DNA of 64,000 nucleotides from Boseongicola aestuarii (GCF_900184815.1 NZ_FXXQ01000010.1:124001-188000), one strand, 5' to 3'; positions 1-8,521 are shown, counted from the first letter of the stretch. Numbers and translations are program-made. The notes: a model not told the origin generated them from the letters alone.

Positions 1-326
1 GCCGTCGCCGAAACGCCGATCAACCCCGGCTCGGCCAGCGGATTGCGCAGCAATCCCTGCATCGCGGCCCCTGAAAGCCCCAAAGCCGCCCCGACAAATG
101 CCCCCAGTACCGCGCGGGGCAGGCGAATCTCGCGCATCACGACGGTCTCAGGACCTGCACTGTCGAAAAACAGCGCCGACAAAGCCCGTGATGCAGTCAT
201 CCCCGAAGGCCCGGTGATCAGCGATATCGCGAACGCAAAAACCACCAGAGCGCAAAGGCCCGACACCACAATAAAGCCCCCCGCATTCCGCGAGGCCCCT
301 GAACGGCCGGTTGTTTCGTCTGCCAC
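1..326 (-). CDS. btuC: FecCD-family ABC transporter permease, probably BtuC (partial, C-terminus outside window)
   Basis: Read on the minus strand, the N-terminal part of a FecCD/BtuC permease is visible: a first hydrophobic helix, then the family signature [20 protein letters not shown] followed by [18 protein letters not shown]. The rest lies beyond position 1. The family moves vitamin B12, heme or siderophores across the inner membrane with an ATPase and a periplasmic binding protein. The cobalamin riboswitch upstream on the same strand points to a corrinoid substrate; this is inference, as the partner genes are not in view. I chose the GTG at 326 because it leaves a usual short N-terminus. 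An in-frame ATG at 419 would add 31 residues without hydrophobic character. Neither has a strong ribosome binding site. Confidence 0.75.
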   Translation of the reverse strand, partial: MADETTGRSGASRNAGGFIVVSGLCALVVFAFAISLITGPSGMTASRALSALFFDSAGPETVVMREIRLPRAVLGAFVGAALGLSGAAMQGLLRNPLAEPGLIGVSAT

Positions 327-479
327 AGCCAAGGCCGACCCCCAAAACGACCCTGTGCCGGGTCGCCACGTCTCTTCCAAATGTCCGAAATGCAAACACA
401 CCCCGGACGGCGAACTCATGCCACCACGCCGGAGAAACCGTAGTCCGTACACGCGCCCCGCGCCCCGAACTGGGTGAAC

Positions 480-663
480 GCCTCGGCAGGTCTCCTGACT
501 TCGCGGGTCGTAGCTCGGGCCTGCCTTCCCAGACGTTACGTCCAGTGGCGCGCTCAGCCGTCGCTCGCCGCTTACAGTTGCGGGGGCAGTCACGGAATAA
601 GGCCAAAGCCCGCACCGCGTTCCCTTTTGCCCGGCAGTCACCCGCCGGAACCGAAGCTATCAA
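480..663 (-). ncRNA. Cobalamin riboswitch
   Basis: The minus strand carries the conserved core of the B12 riboswitch in the right order: GGTTCC (forward 646-651), AAAAGGGAA (620-628), the long element GACTGCCCCCGCAACTG continuing to TAAGCGG (568-591), CCACTGG (542-548), GGGAAGGC (523-530), and the B12 box AGTCAGGAGACCTGCC (485-500). It lies in the leader of the FecCD permease gene that starts at 326 or 419. It should repress that gene when adenosylcobalamin is abundant. About 60-150 nt separate the B12 box from the start codon, and I do not see a clear intrinsic terminator there, so control of translation is more likely than attenuation. The boundaries are approximate. Confidence 0.93.
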
Positions 664-764
664 CACTCTGCATGACGGCTTCAGCCCTTCAGAGTCAAGC
701 CCACGCCCGCCACTCAAGAGGTCATCTGCGACACGTCCTGCAAGAATATCTTTTGCCCGGATCC

Positions 765-818
765 TTGACTTCTTGCGAATTGTTCTCATTTAGTATATGT
801 GACTGCGAATTATTCTCA
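765..818 (+). promoter_or_regulatory. Promoter region with two Fur-family (Mur/Fur-like) 7-1-7 boxes
   Basis: Two copies of one 15-bp element lie 30 bp apart: TGCGAATTGTTCTCA (774-788) and TGCGAATTATTCTCA (804-818). Each reads as a 7-1-7 inverted repeat (TGMGAAT-N-ATTCKCA), the layout bound by Fur-family repressors. A possible -35 TTGACT lies at 765-770, so the boxes would cover the -10 and the transcription start. In alphaproteobacteria the Fur homologue Mur controls sit-type manganese uptake operons, which fits the metal ABC transporter starting at 848. The identity of the regulator is inference. Confidence 0.7.
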
Positions 819-847
819 TTTTCAAAACCTGAATACGAGGACGACAC

Positions 848-1813
848 GTGCAAAGACGACAGTTCATGACAGCAATCGGAGGCGTTTTTGTCGCCGCAAG
901 CCTGCCACTGCAGGCGTTTGCGCAGTCCGCGACGCTGAATGTTGTGGCAACCACGGGCATGATCGCCGACACGGCGACCCGCGTGGGCGGTGATCTGGTC
1001 CACGTCAAAGCCCTGATGGGGCCGGGTGTCGATCCGCATGCGTACCGCCAGACCCGCACCGATATCCTTGCTATGGCGCGGGCTGATCTCGTGCTTTGGA
1101 ACGGCCTCTATCTCGAAGCGCAGATGGAAGATTTCCTTGCCGATCTGGGTCGCAAAACTCCCGTCCGTTCAGTCGCAACGGCGGTGCCTGCCGATAACCT
1201 CGTCAGCCACGATGACTACGCCGACCGTTTTGATCCGCACGTCTGGATGGATCCAAGCCTTTGGAAATACGCCGTCGCCGCCGTGCGCGATGCGATGATC
1301 GAAGCCGCGCCGGACAAGGCTGCGACCTTCACGACAAACGCTGATGCGTACATCGCTGAGTTGACCGGGCTTGCGGCCTATACGGAAACTTCACTGGAAA
1401 GCATCCCGCCCGATGCCCGCGTTCTCATCACCGCCCATGACGCCTTCAACTACTTCGGACGTGCCTACGGCTTCGAGGTGACAGGCATTCAGGGCATCTC
1501 GACTGAAAGCGAAGCGGGCGTGAACCGCATCAGCGAGCTTGTCGATATGATCGTCACGCGCAGGATTGGCGCGGTCTTCGTCGAAAGCTCCGTCTCCGAT
1601 CGCTCGATCCGCGCTCTGATTGAAGGCGCTGCCGCCCAAGGCCATACCCTCAAGATCGGTGGCGAGTTGTTCTCCGACGCGATGGGCCAGCCCGGCACCT
1701 ACGAAGGCACCTATGTCGGCATGATCGACCACAACGCCACAACAATTACCAACGCACTGGGCGGCAATGCCCCTGTGCGCGGCCTGAATGGCCGCTTGAG
1801 CGCAGGAAGCTAG
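848..1813 (+). CDS. Metal ABC transporter substrate-binding protein (TroA/ZnuA/SitA cluster)
   Basis: This is a 321-residue periplasmic metal-binding protein of an Mn/Zn/Fe uptake ABC system. The N-terminus RRQFMTAIGG followed by a hydrophobic stretch ending near QAFAQ looks like an export signal, possibly Tat. The four expected metal ligands can be aligned to His64 (DPHAY), His131 (DPHVWMD), His197 (AHDAFNYFGRAYG) and Asp277 (SDAMG). His at the third position is the TroA/ZnuA pattern rather than the Glu of PsaA/YfeA, so the motif alone does not decide between Zn and Mn; the Mur-like boxes upstream favour Mn. The start is a GTG preceded by ACGAGGA. It is the first gene of a four-gene operon. 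Confidence 0.92.
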   Translation: MQRRQFMTAIGGVFVAASLPLQAFAQSATLNVVATTGMIADTATRVGGDLVHVKALMGPGVDPHAYRQTRTDILAMARADLVLWNGLYLEAQMEDFLADLGRKTPVRSVATAVPADNLVSHDDYADRFDPHVWMDPSLWKYAVAAVRDAMIEAAPDKAATFTTNADAYIAELTGLAAYTETSLESIPPDARVLITAHDAFNYFGRAYGFEVTGIQGISTESEAGVNRISELVDMIVTRRIGAVFVESSVSDRSIRALIEGAAAQGHTLKIGGELFSDAMGQPGTYEGTYVGMIDHNATTITNALGGNAPVRGLNGRLSAGS

Positions 1814-1822
1814 GGAACACAG

Positions 1823-2623
1823 ATGTTACAGCTCGCAAATGCAGAGAACGTCCGGGCCGAAGCGCAATCCTTGCGCCAAAGCCCTTTTGCGATCCGTGGA
1901 TTGACGGTTTCATATGACCAGAAACCTGCCGTTTTCTCGGTAGACGCCACAATCGAACCCGGCAAGCTGACGGCCATCGTCGGTCCCAACGGCGCTGGTA
2001 AATCCACCATGTTGAAAGCGGCTCTTGGTATCATCAAACCGCTTTCCGGTCAGGTCACACACCTTGGCCGTCCGGTTGCCGACGAAATGCACCGGATCGC
2101 CTATGTGCCACAGCGCGCAAGCGTAGACTGGGATTTCCCTGTCCGCGTGATTGACGTGGTTCTCATGGGTCTCTTCCGCAAAACCGGCCTTCTGGGCCGC
2201 CTCTCGGGTGCCGACCGCAAACACGCCATGGCCTGCCTCGAACGCGTCGGAATGACCGACTTCGCCTCCCGCCAGATCGGGCAGCTTTCCGGCGGCCAGC
2301 AACAACGCGTCTTCCTCGCGCGTGCTTTGGCTCAAGACGCTGACCTCTACCTTCTCGACGAACCTTTTGCAGGCGTCGATGCGGCCACCGAAAAGGCGAT
2401 CATCGCTGTCCTGAAATCCCTGCGCGCCGAAGGCCGCACGGTGGTCGCAGTTCACCACGACTTGTCCACGGTGCCCGACTACTTCGACAACGTTCTGCTC
2501 CTGAACGTCCGCAAAATCGCTGAAGGCCCCGTCGCGACAACCTTCACCGACGAAAACCTCGGTGCGGCCTACGGTGGTCGCCTCGCCACAGCGCGGATCG
2601 ACCCCGCCGCGGTCGCAGGCTAA
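1823..2623 (+). CDS. Metal ABC transporter ATP-binding protein
   Basis: This is the ATPase of the metal uptake system, 266 residues. Walker A is GPNGAGKST at residues 54-62, the signature is LSGGQQQR at 155-162 and Walker B is LYLLDEPFAG at 175-184, followed by the switch histidine in AVHHD. It starts 9 bp after the binding-protein gene and ends 4 bp before the first permease gene, so the operon is tight. The first 20 residues before the nucleotide-binding fold are longer than in most ZnuC/MntB homologues, so a later start is possible, but the upstream ATG is kept because no better ribosome binding site is seen inside. Confidence 0.93.
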   Translation: MLQLANAENVRAEAQSLRQSPFAIRGLTVSYDQKPAVFSVDATIEPGKLTAIVGPNGAGKSTMLKAALGIIKPLSGQVTHLGRPVADEMHRIAYVPQRASVDWDFPVRVIDVVLMGLFRKTGLLGRLSGADRKHAMACLERVGMTDFASRQIGQLSGGQQQRVFLARALAQDADLYLLDEPFAGVDAATEKAIIAVLKSLRAEGRTVVAVHHDLSTVPDYFDNVLLLNVRKIAEGPVATTFTDENLGAAYGGRLATARIDPAAVAG

Positions 2624-2627
2624 CCCC

Positions 2628-3833
2628 ATGTTCCTCGAAGCGTTGTTCTTCCAGCTTGGCTACAATGCCACGCTCGTGACCTTTGGTGCGACGCTTCTCG
2701 GGATTGCGGCAGGCGTCACGGGCAGCTTCCTGTTCTTTCGCAAACGCGCACTTGTTTCCGACGCGATCAGCCACGCCACCCTTCCGGGCGTTGCACTTGC
2801 CTTCATCGTCATGGTCACGCTTGGCTTTGACGGGCGAAACCTCCCCGGCCTCCTCCTTGGCTCCGCCATCAGTGCCGCCCTAGGCCTTTTCGCCGTCCAG
2901 TGGCTCTCGTCGCGCACGCGCCTCACCGAAGACGCCGCCATCGGCGCTGTGCTCTCAGTGTTCTTCGGCTTCGGCATCGTCCTCCTGACTGTCATACAAA
3001 CCATGTCCTCGGGCCGTCAGGCAGGCCTCGAAGGCTTCCTCCTCGGCTCCACCGCGGGGATGCTCTACGCCGACGCACTCCTTATCGCGGGCGGTGGCGC
3101 GCTCGCCCTGATCCTTGTTGCGATCTTCCGCCGCCCGATGATGATGGCCAGCTTCGACCCCGAATTCGCGCGCTCAAGCGGCATCAACCTTGATCGTACC
3201 GACCTCATTATGATGGGGCTCGTTATGGGCGTCACCGTCATCGGCCTGAAGATCGTCGGCCTCATCCTGATCGTCGCCCTCCTGATCATTCCGCCCGTCG
3301 CCGCCCGTTTCTGGAGCGACCGCGCCGACCGTGTCGTCGTCATCGCAGGCGGTCTCGGAGGCCTGTCCGCATGGATCGGCGCTTCGGCGTCAGCCGTCGC
3401 ACCAAACCTTCCAACCGGCCCGATCATCGTCCTGACCGCCTTTGCGATCTTCACCGCATCGATGCTCTTCGCTCCGGCCCGAGGTCTGCTTATCAGCGCC
3501 ATCCACCACCGCAATTTCCAACGTGGTGTGCACATCCGCCAGGGCCTCGTTTCGCTCGCCCAGGGCCAGCCGATCTACGAACCCATGACCATCCGCCTTC
3601 TGCGCGCCGAAGGCCTTGCACGCGCCGACGGAGTGCCGACCCCAGACGGTGTCGCCCGCGCATCCCGCGTTCTGCGGGACGAAAAACGCTGGGAAACCGC
3701 GCGCTCGGACCCGGCGCTTGAAATGGCCGCCGCCCGCTACGACGGTCTCACGCAAATCGAAGACGTCCTGACGCCCGACCAGATCGCCGAACTGGACACC
3801 CGCATCGGTGGCCCGCGCGGGGTGACCCCATGA
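2628..3833 (+). CDS. Metal ABC transporter permease with cytoplasmic C-terminal extension
   Basis: A 401-residue permease of the ABC-3 (ZnuB/MntC/SitC) family. Residues 1 to about 290 contain the usual 8 or 9 membrane helices, with family motifs such as DAISHATLPGVALAF and the GLIVAL-type helix before PPVAARF. The last roughly 110 residues are hydrophilic and charged (GLARADGVPTPDG, LRDEKRWETAR) and resemble the winged-helix-like tail found in SitC/MntC-type permeases of this group. Start chosen at the ATG 4 bp after the ATPase stop. The stop overlaps the next permease by 4 bp (ATGA), which indicates translational coupling. Confidence 0.9.
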   Translation: MFLEALFFQLGYNATLVTFGATLLGIAAGVTGSFLFFRKRALVSDAISHATLPGVALAFIVMVTLGFDGRNLPGLLLGSAISAALGLFAVQWLSSRTRLTEDAAIGAVLSVFFGFGIVLLTVIQTMSSGRQAGLEGFLLGSTAGMLYADALLIAGGGALALILVAIFRRPMMMASFDPEFARSSGINLDRTDLIMMGLVMGVTVIGLKIVGLILIVALLIIPPVAARFWSDRADRVVVIAGGLGGLSAWIGASASAVAPNLPTGPIIVLTAFAIFTASMLFAPARGLLISAIHHRNFQRGVHIRQGLVSLAQGQPIYEPMTIRLLRAEGLARADGVPTPDGVARASRVLRDEKRWETARSDPALEMAAARYDGLTQIEDVLTPDQIAELDTRIGGPRGVTP

Positions 3834-4744
3834 GCGGCTCGGAATTCGTCCCTCTCAGCCTTACGCCACTGATCATCGGCTGTCTCGCCGCCGTCGCCTG
3901 CGCTCTGCCGGGTAACTTCCTGATCCTGCGCCGCCAGGCCCTGATCGGCGACGCCATAAGCCACGTCGTCCTGCCTGGTATCGTCGTCGCGTTCCTCCTC
4001 ACCGGAGCCATCAGCGCCACCGCGATGATGCTGGGCGCCGCTGTCGCCGCTGTCACAGCTGTCGCGATGATCGAAGGCATCCGTTGCTTCGGGCGTATCG
4101 AAGCGGGTGCCGCGATGGGTGTCGTGTTCACCGCCATGTTTGCGGGAGGCGTTCTGCTGCTTGAACTCTCCGATACCTCCGGCGTCCACCTCGATGTGGA
4201 ACACGCGCTCTATGGCAACCTCGAAAGCCTGATCTGGCTCGACGCCACGGGGTGGGGGTCCCTGCTCGAGATCGACGCCCTGAAAGGCCTGCCACCCGAA
4301 CTGTTCCGCATCGCCGCAGTGGTCGTGATAATCATCACGCTTCTGGCCGTCTTCTGGCGCCCTCTGGCGATCTCGACCTTCGACGAAGGCTTCGCGGCCA
4401 CCCTCGGTCTGCCCGTCACGGTCATTTCGCTCGGCCTTGTGATCGCTTCGGCGCTGGCCGCCGTCGCCGCCTTTGACGCGGTCGGCTCGATCATCGTCAT
4501 CGCGATGTTCATCTGCCCACCGGCAGCGGCGCACCTCATGACCAACCGCCTCGGCGCGCAGATAGCCTGGTCCGTTGGCTTCGCGCTGGCATCGGCGATT
4601 GTCGGCTTTGTTCTGGCAGGCTATGGACCCCTTTGGATCGGCGGCACAGACGCTGTCAGCGCGGCCGGAATGATCGCCACCGTATCCGGCGTGATCCTTG
4701 CAATCACCGCAGTGGCCGGGCCAAGACGGCGCGCGGTGACCTAA
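3830..4744 (+). CDS. Metal ABC transporter permease
   Basis: The second ABC-3 family permease of the operon, 304 residues and almost wholly hydrophobic, with the DAISHVVLPGIVVAF motif near residue 45 that marks the cytoplasmic coupling region. Two different permeases in one operon is the sitCD arrangement and suggests a heterodimeric channel. It overlaps the preceding gene by 4 bp. It also overlaps the stop of the converging antiporter gene by 4 bp, leaving no room for a separate terminator. Confidence 0.9.
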   Translation: MSGSEFVPLSLTPLIIGCLAAVACALPGNFLILRRQALIGDAISHVVLPGIVVAFLLTGAISATAMMLGAAVAAVTAVAMIEGIRCFGRIEAGAAMGVVFTAMFAGGVLLLELSDTSGVHLDVEHALYGNLESLIWLDATGWGSLLEIDALKGLPPELFRIAAVVVIIITLLAVFWRPLAISTFDEGFAATLGLPVTVISLGLVIASALAAVAAFDAVGSIIVIAMFICPPAAAHLMTNRLGAQIAWSVGFALASAIVGFVLAGYGPLWIGGTDAVSAAGMIATVSGVILAITAVAGPRRRAVT

Positions 4745-6747
4745 GGCGCCCCTCCGGGCCGGTCGACCCGCGCCGGTTCATCGTCTCCATATCCCGCCAT
4801 GTCCGACGCGATCGGAGGCAAGCGCCGCGTCACCTCGTCGATGTCCAGATCCGAGATTGAATGTTCGTCCAGATGTGACACCAGCGCCGTCTCAAGTTCG
4901 GCATTCAAAGCCCGCGCATGCTTGATGTATTCTGCGTTTTTCTCAACCGGCGTGTCCGCTCTCCAAAGACCCGCCAGCTCACGCAAACCCTCGCGATCCT
5001 TGCGGTAAAAGAAATGCTCGATCCGGGACGCTTCGATATCGGTCAGCCCCATGTTCTCAAGCACATACCGCCCGGCGCGCAAGGACGAATCAAACATCTC
5101 GCGCACAATGTCATCCGCGCCCGCCTGATAAAGCTGATAGGTATGTACCCGGTCATGCGCCCGCGCCACGATATGCAGATCCGGCCGCTTCGAGCGCGCA
5201 TATTTGACCAGCCGCACCGCCGCCTCCTTGTCGTCCATCGCCACGACCAGAACCTTCGCTTCCTCCAGCCCGGCGGCATGCAACAGATCAGGCCTTGTCG
5301 GATCCCCGAAAAAGCCTTTGATCCCGAAACGGCGCATGGTGCTGATGGCCTCCAGATTGTGGTCCAGAACCACCGCCCGAAACCCCGCCAGCATCAAAAG
5401 CCGGTTCACGACCTGCCCAAAACGCCCGATTCCGACGATGATGATCTTCTGCTTCTCATCGATCTCATCTTCGTGCGGTGTGTCGGAATGATCCCCCGAC
5501 ATGCGCTTGGAAAGTTGCTCATAGGCGATGAAGAACAATGGCGTCAGCAACATCGAAAGCGCGACAACCAAAAGCAGCCTTTCACCAAGGGCTGCGCCGA
5601 ATACATTCTGCTGAAGCGAGAACGAGATCAGAACGAACCCAAACTCGCCAGCCTGCGCCAGACCCAAGGTGAACAACCACTTGTCGCGGCCCTTCATGCG
5701 GAAAATCAAAGCCAGTAGGTAAAGAACCAGACCCTTGCCACCCATCATCAACAGCGTGAATCCAAGCAATTCGAACGGATCGCGGAAGAAGACCGCAAAG
5801 TTGATACCCGCACCCACCGTAATGAAAAACAGCCCTAGCAACAGGCCCTTGAACGGTGCAATGTCGCTTTCCAGTTCGTGCCGGAACTCCGAGTTCGCAA
5901 GAACCACGCCAGCAAGGAAGGTCCCCAGTGCCGGGGACAAGCCCACAAGGATCATCAGGAACGCAATGCCCGCGACGATCAGCAAAGCGAAGGCTGTGTA
6001 AAGCTCGCGCAGGCGTGCGAAATGCACGAATTTGAACAGGGGCCGCGTCGCAAAAACACCAAACAAGATCACCCCGGCAATTGCTGCCACAGTGACCAAG
6101 GTCACGCCCCACGCGGGCAGTTCGGCAAGGAAGTTCACCGCAAATTCGGCACCATGGCTTTCCCCGTGATCCGCGTCTTGGACCTCGGTTCCGGCGCGCG
6201 TGATGGAACCGTCGGGCCCGAAACTCGTCATGCCGCCAATGGCCAGCAGCGGCAAGAACGCCAGCATCGGGATGACGGCGATGTCCTGACTGAGCAGAAC
6301 CGAAAACGAACCCCGTCCGCCGCCAGTCTGCATCAGTTGTTTTTCGCTCAGCGTCTGCAACACGATCGCGGTCGACGACAGCGACATGATCATGCCCACC
6401 GCGACCGCCGCCTGCCAGGGCAGACCAAAGACATAAGCGCATCCGAAAGCCACCGCGCCAAGCGTGACGACAATCTGCAAGCCCCCAAGCCCGACCAGCC
6501 TGTGACGCATGTCCCAAAGAGTGCGCGGACTAAGCTCCAATCCGATGAGAAACAGCATCAGAACAACACCGAACTCGGCGAAATGCTGCAGATCCTTGGT
6601 ATCGGCGACCAGCCCCAGAATGGGTCCGATCACGATACCGGCCAAGAGATAGCCAAGCACCGAGCCAAGCCCGAGACGCACCGCCAAAGGCACCGCGATA
6701 ACGGCTGCCAGCAAATAGATCACCGCCTGAAACAAAAAGCCTTCCAT
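4741..6747 (-). CDS. KefB/KefC-type monovalent cation:proton antiporter with RCK domain
   Basis: This 668-residue protein has an N-terminal CPA2 antiporter domain of about 12 helices (residues 1 to about 400), then a TrkA-N/RCK nucleotide-binding domain starting near IIIVGIGRFGQVVNRLL with the GxGxxG pattern and a downstream acidic residue (VLDHN). The family carries out K+/H+ (or Na+/H+) exchange gated by the RCK domain; glutathione control as in Escherichia coli KefB/C is not shown by this sequence. The start ATG has a perfect ribosome binding site, GAAGGAGACAC. It lies 9 bp after the Lrp gene, so the two are probably co-transcribed. Confidence 0.88.
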   Translation of the reverse strand: MEGFLFQAVIYLLAAVIAVPLAVRLGLGSVLGYLLAGIVIGPILGLVADTKDLQHFAEFGVVLMLFLIGLELSPRTLWDMRHRLVGLGGLQIVVTLGAVAFGCAYVFGLPWQAAVAVGMIMSLSSTAIVLQTLSEKQLMQTGGGRGSFSVLLSQDIAVIPMLAFLPLLAIGGMTSFGPDGSITRAGTEVQDADHGESHGAEFAVNFLAELPAWGVTLVTVAAIAGVILFGVFATRPLFKFVHFARLRELYTAFALLIVAGIAFLMILVGLSPALGTFLAGVVLANSEFRHELESDIAPFKGLLLGLFFITVGAGINFAVFFRDPFELLGFTLLMMGGKGLVLYLLALIFRMKGRDKWLFTLGLAQAGEFGFVLISFSLQQNVFGAALGERLLLVVALSMLLTPLFFIAYEQLSKRMSGDHSDTPHEDEIDEKQKIIIVGIGRFGQVVNRLLMLAGFRAVVLDHNLEAISTMRRFGIKGFFGDPTRPDLLHAAGLEEAKVLVVAMDDKEAAVRLVKYARSKRPDLHIVARAHDRVHTYQLYQAGADDIVREMFDSSLRAGRYVLENMGLTDIEASRIEHFFYRKDREGLRELAGLWRADTPVEKNAEYIKHARALNAELETALVSHLDEHSISDLDIDEVTRRLPPIASDMAGYGDDEPARVDRPGGAP

Positions 6748-6756
6748 GTGTCTCCT

Positions 6757-7218
6757 TCAAATCGGCAGGGGGCCGTCTGTTTTCATCTGATCCATCACGA
6801 TCTGGCTTTGAACGCGGGCTACAGCCGGATGCGGCAGAAGAACCTGATGAATCAATTCGTTAAGACCGGCGAGGTCCATGCAATATACACGCAACAGATA
6901 GTCGGCATCACCGGTCATTGTCCACGCCGAGGTGATCTCGGGACGCAATTTCACGATCCTTGTGAAGGTTTTCACCTTGTCGGGCGCATGTGTCGCCATC
7001 TGCACGGTCACAAAGGCCTGCACGCTCAGACCAAGGGCGGCAGGGTCAAGCTTGGCAACGTATCCTTCGATGAGTCCCGCCACCTCAAGCCGCTGCCGCC
7101 GCCGTCCGATCTGACTGGCCGAAAGCCCAAGCGCCGTGCCAAGAGCATCCGCCGTTGCATGGGCGTCCTCTTGCAGCGCAGTCAGCAACCGCAGGTCTAT
7201 GTCATCAAGCTTGGTCAT
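6757..7218 (-). CDS. Lrp/AsnC family transcriptional regulator
   Basis: About 153 residues: an N-terminal helix-turn-helix (LDDIDLRLLTALQEDAHAT through SASQIGRRRQRLE) and a C-terminal RAM ligand-binding domain (TGDADYLLRVYCMDLAGLN). The start at 7218 gives the usual Lrp N-terminus MTKLDDIDLRLL; an upstream ATG at 7242 would add eight atypical residues. It is divergent from the 4-hydroxyphenylpyruvate dioxygenase gene, and in many alphaproteobacteria such a regulator controls tyrosine breakdown. It is also just upstream of the antiporter gene. Which of the two it regulates is not shown by the sequence. Confidence 0.85.
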   Translation of the reverse strand: MTKLDDIDLRLLTALQEDAHATADALGTALGLSASQIGRRRQRLEVAGLIEGYVAKLDPAALGLSVQAFVTVQMATHAPDKVKTFTRIVKLRPEITSAWTMTGDADYLLRVYCMDLAGLNELIHQVLLPHPAVARVQSQIVMDQMKTDGPLPI

Positions 7219-7240
7219 GCGGTGATATTGCAGGAAATGC

Positions 7241-7305
7241 ATTTAGGACGCAAATAGTTCGCAAATAAACAACAGAAGATCGCCAGTTTGCGCAAAATTC
7301 GCGCA
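7241..7305. promoter_or_regulatory. Candidate Lrp operator repeats between lrp and hppD
   Basis: The divergent intergenic region holds a direct repeat GCAAATA (7251-7257 and 7261-7267), and a second pair GCGCAAAATTC / GCGCATGAATT starting at 7290 and 7301, about one helical turn apart. Phased repeats like these are typical of Lrp/AsnC binding regions. No individual site is proven. Confidence 0.4.
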
Positions 7306-7351
7306 TGAATTGGCTTACTTTTGAGGCGAAGCGAACAGATAGGAGGCCCTT

Positions 7352-8437
7352 ATGGGTCCGTTCCCGCACGATGCACCCCGCGCCAAGATCACAGCCGAGA
7401 ACCCGGCTGGGACGGACGGTTTTGAATTCGTCGAATTCGCCCACCCCGACCCGCAAGCCCTGCGCGACCTCTTTGACCAGATGGGGTACACGCATGTCGC
7501 AACCCATGCCACGAAAGCGATTGAGGTCTGGCAGCAGGGCGACATCACCTATCTGATCAATGCCGAACCCGACACACATGCCGCGCGGTTCATCGAAGAA
7601 CACGGCCCCTGTGCGCCGTCGATGGGCTGGCGGGTCGTGGATGCGGATCACGCTCTGAAACACGCAGTGGCAAAAGGTGCGAAGGAATACACCGGCCCCG
7701 GCAAGGCGCTGGACGTGCCCGCCATCATCGGCATTGGCGGAAGCCTGATCTATTTCATCGACCAATACTACGACACCTCGCCTTACAATGCCGAGTTCAA
7801 CTGGATCACCAACGCCCATCCCGCCGGCGTTGGATTTCATTATCTCGACCACCTCACGCACAATGTATTCAAGGGAAACATGGACGTCTGGTTCCGTTTT
7901 TACGGAGATCTGTTTAATTTTCGTGAAATTCGCTTTTTCGATATTGAAGGAAGGTTCACCGGCTTGCTGAGCCGTGCCTTGACCTCGCCCTGTGGCCGCA
8001 TCCGCATTCCGATCAATGAAGACCGCGGCGAGACCGGGCAGATCGTGAATTACCTCAAGAAGTACAACGGCGAAGGCATCCAGCATATCGCTGTAGGTGC
8101 GCGCGACATCTACGAGGCGACGGACGCGATCCATGCACGCGGCATCCGTTTCATGCCGCCGCCGCCGGGCTCGTATTACGAGCTCAGTCTGAAGCGCATC
8201 CCGGGGCATGACGAACCGCTGGAAAAGATGAAACGACATGGCATCCTGATTGACGGAGAAGGGGTGGTTGACGGAGGCGAGACGAAGATCTTGTTGCAGA
8301 TCTTTTCCAAGACCGTGATCGGGCCGATTTTCTTCGAGTTCATACAGAGAAAAGGCGACGACGGGTTCGGAGAGGGGAACTTCAAGGCGCTGTTCGAGAG
8401 CATCGAAGCTGAAGAGATGGCGTCGGGCGAGTATTGA
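7352..8437 (+). CDS. hppD: 4-hydroxyphenylpyruvate dioxygenase
   Basis: The enzyme converts 4-hydroxyphenylpyruvate to homogentisate in tyrosine catabolism. The 361-residue length matches bacterial HPPD. The vicinal-oxygen-chelate halves are clear, and the iron ligands fall where expected: His167 in DHLTHN, His245 in QHIAV and Glu329 in FFEF. The C-terminal helix that closes the active site (GFGEGNFKALFESIE) is intact. A strong AGGAGG lies 5 bp before the ATG. It is divergent from an Lrp gene; no other homogentisate pathway genes are in the window. A GC-rich hairpin element follows about 30 bp after the stop. Confidence 0.96.
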   Translation: MGPFPHDAPRAKITAENPAGTDGFEFVEFAHPDPQALRDLFDQMGYTHVATHATKAIEVWQQGDITYLINAEPDTHAARFIEEHGPCAPSMGWRVVDADHALKHAVAKGAKEYTGPGKALDVPAIIGIGGSLIYFIDQYYDTSPYNAEFNWITNAHPAGVGFHYLDHLTHNVFKGNMDVWFRFYGDLFNFREIRFFDIEGRFTGLLSRALTSPCGRIRIPINEDRGETGQIVNYLKKYNGEGIQHIAVGARDIYEATDAIHARGIRFMPPPPGSYYELSLKRIPGHDEPLEKMKRHGILIDGEGVVDGGETKILLQIFSKTVIGPIFFEFIQRKGDDGFGEGNFKALFESIEAEEMASGEY

Positions 8438-8469
8438 CGCTTTTCGCATCCTTCAGGGATGCGATCCGC

Positions 8470-8521
8470 CGGGGGGCGCTGCCCCCCGGACCCCCCGGGA
8501 TATTTTTGAACACAAGAAGGG
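8470..8521 (+). repeat. Dispersed GC-hairpin / ATATTTTT element, copy 1
   Basis: GGGGGGCGCTGCCCCCC hairpin (8471-8487), then CCCCCCGGGATATTTTTGAA and ACAAGAAGG. The same arrangement recurs at 27681 and 54155. It lies just after hppD and could act as its terminator, but the T tract is separated from the first hairpin by a second GC block, which is unlike a simple intrinsic terminator. Confidence 0.7.

Noticed and set aside
148-789. Minus-strand open frame across the riboswitch
   Set aside because: It runs through the structured cobalamin riboswitch and out of frame with the permease; no protein family resemblance.
5878-7257. Long plus-strand open frame opposite the antiporter and Lrp genes
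   Set aside because: It is the antisense reading of well-recognised minus-strand genes, with no family resemblance of its own and a Gln/His/Arg-rich composition typical of shadows.
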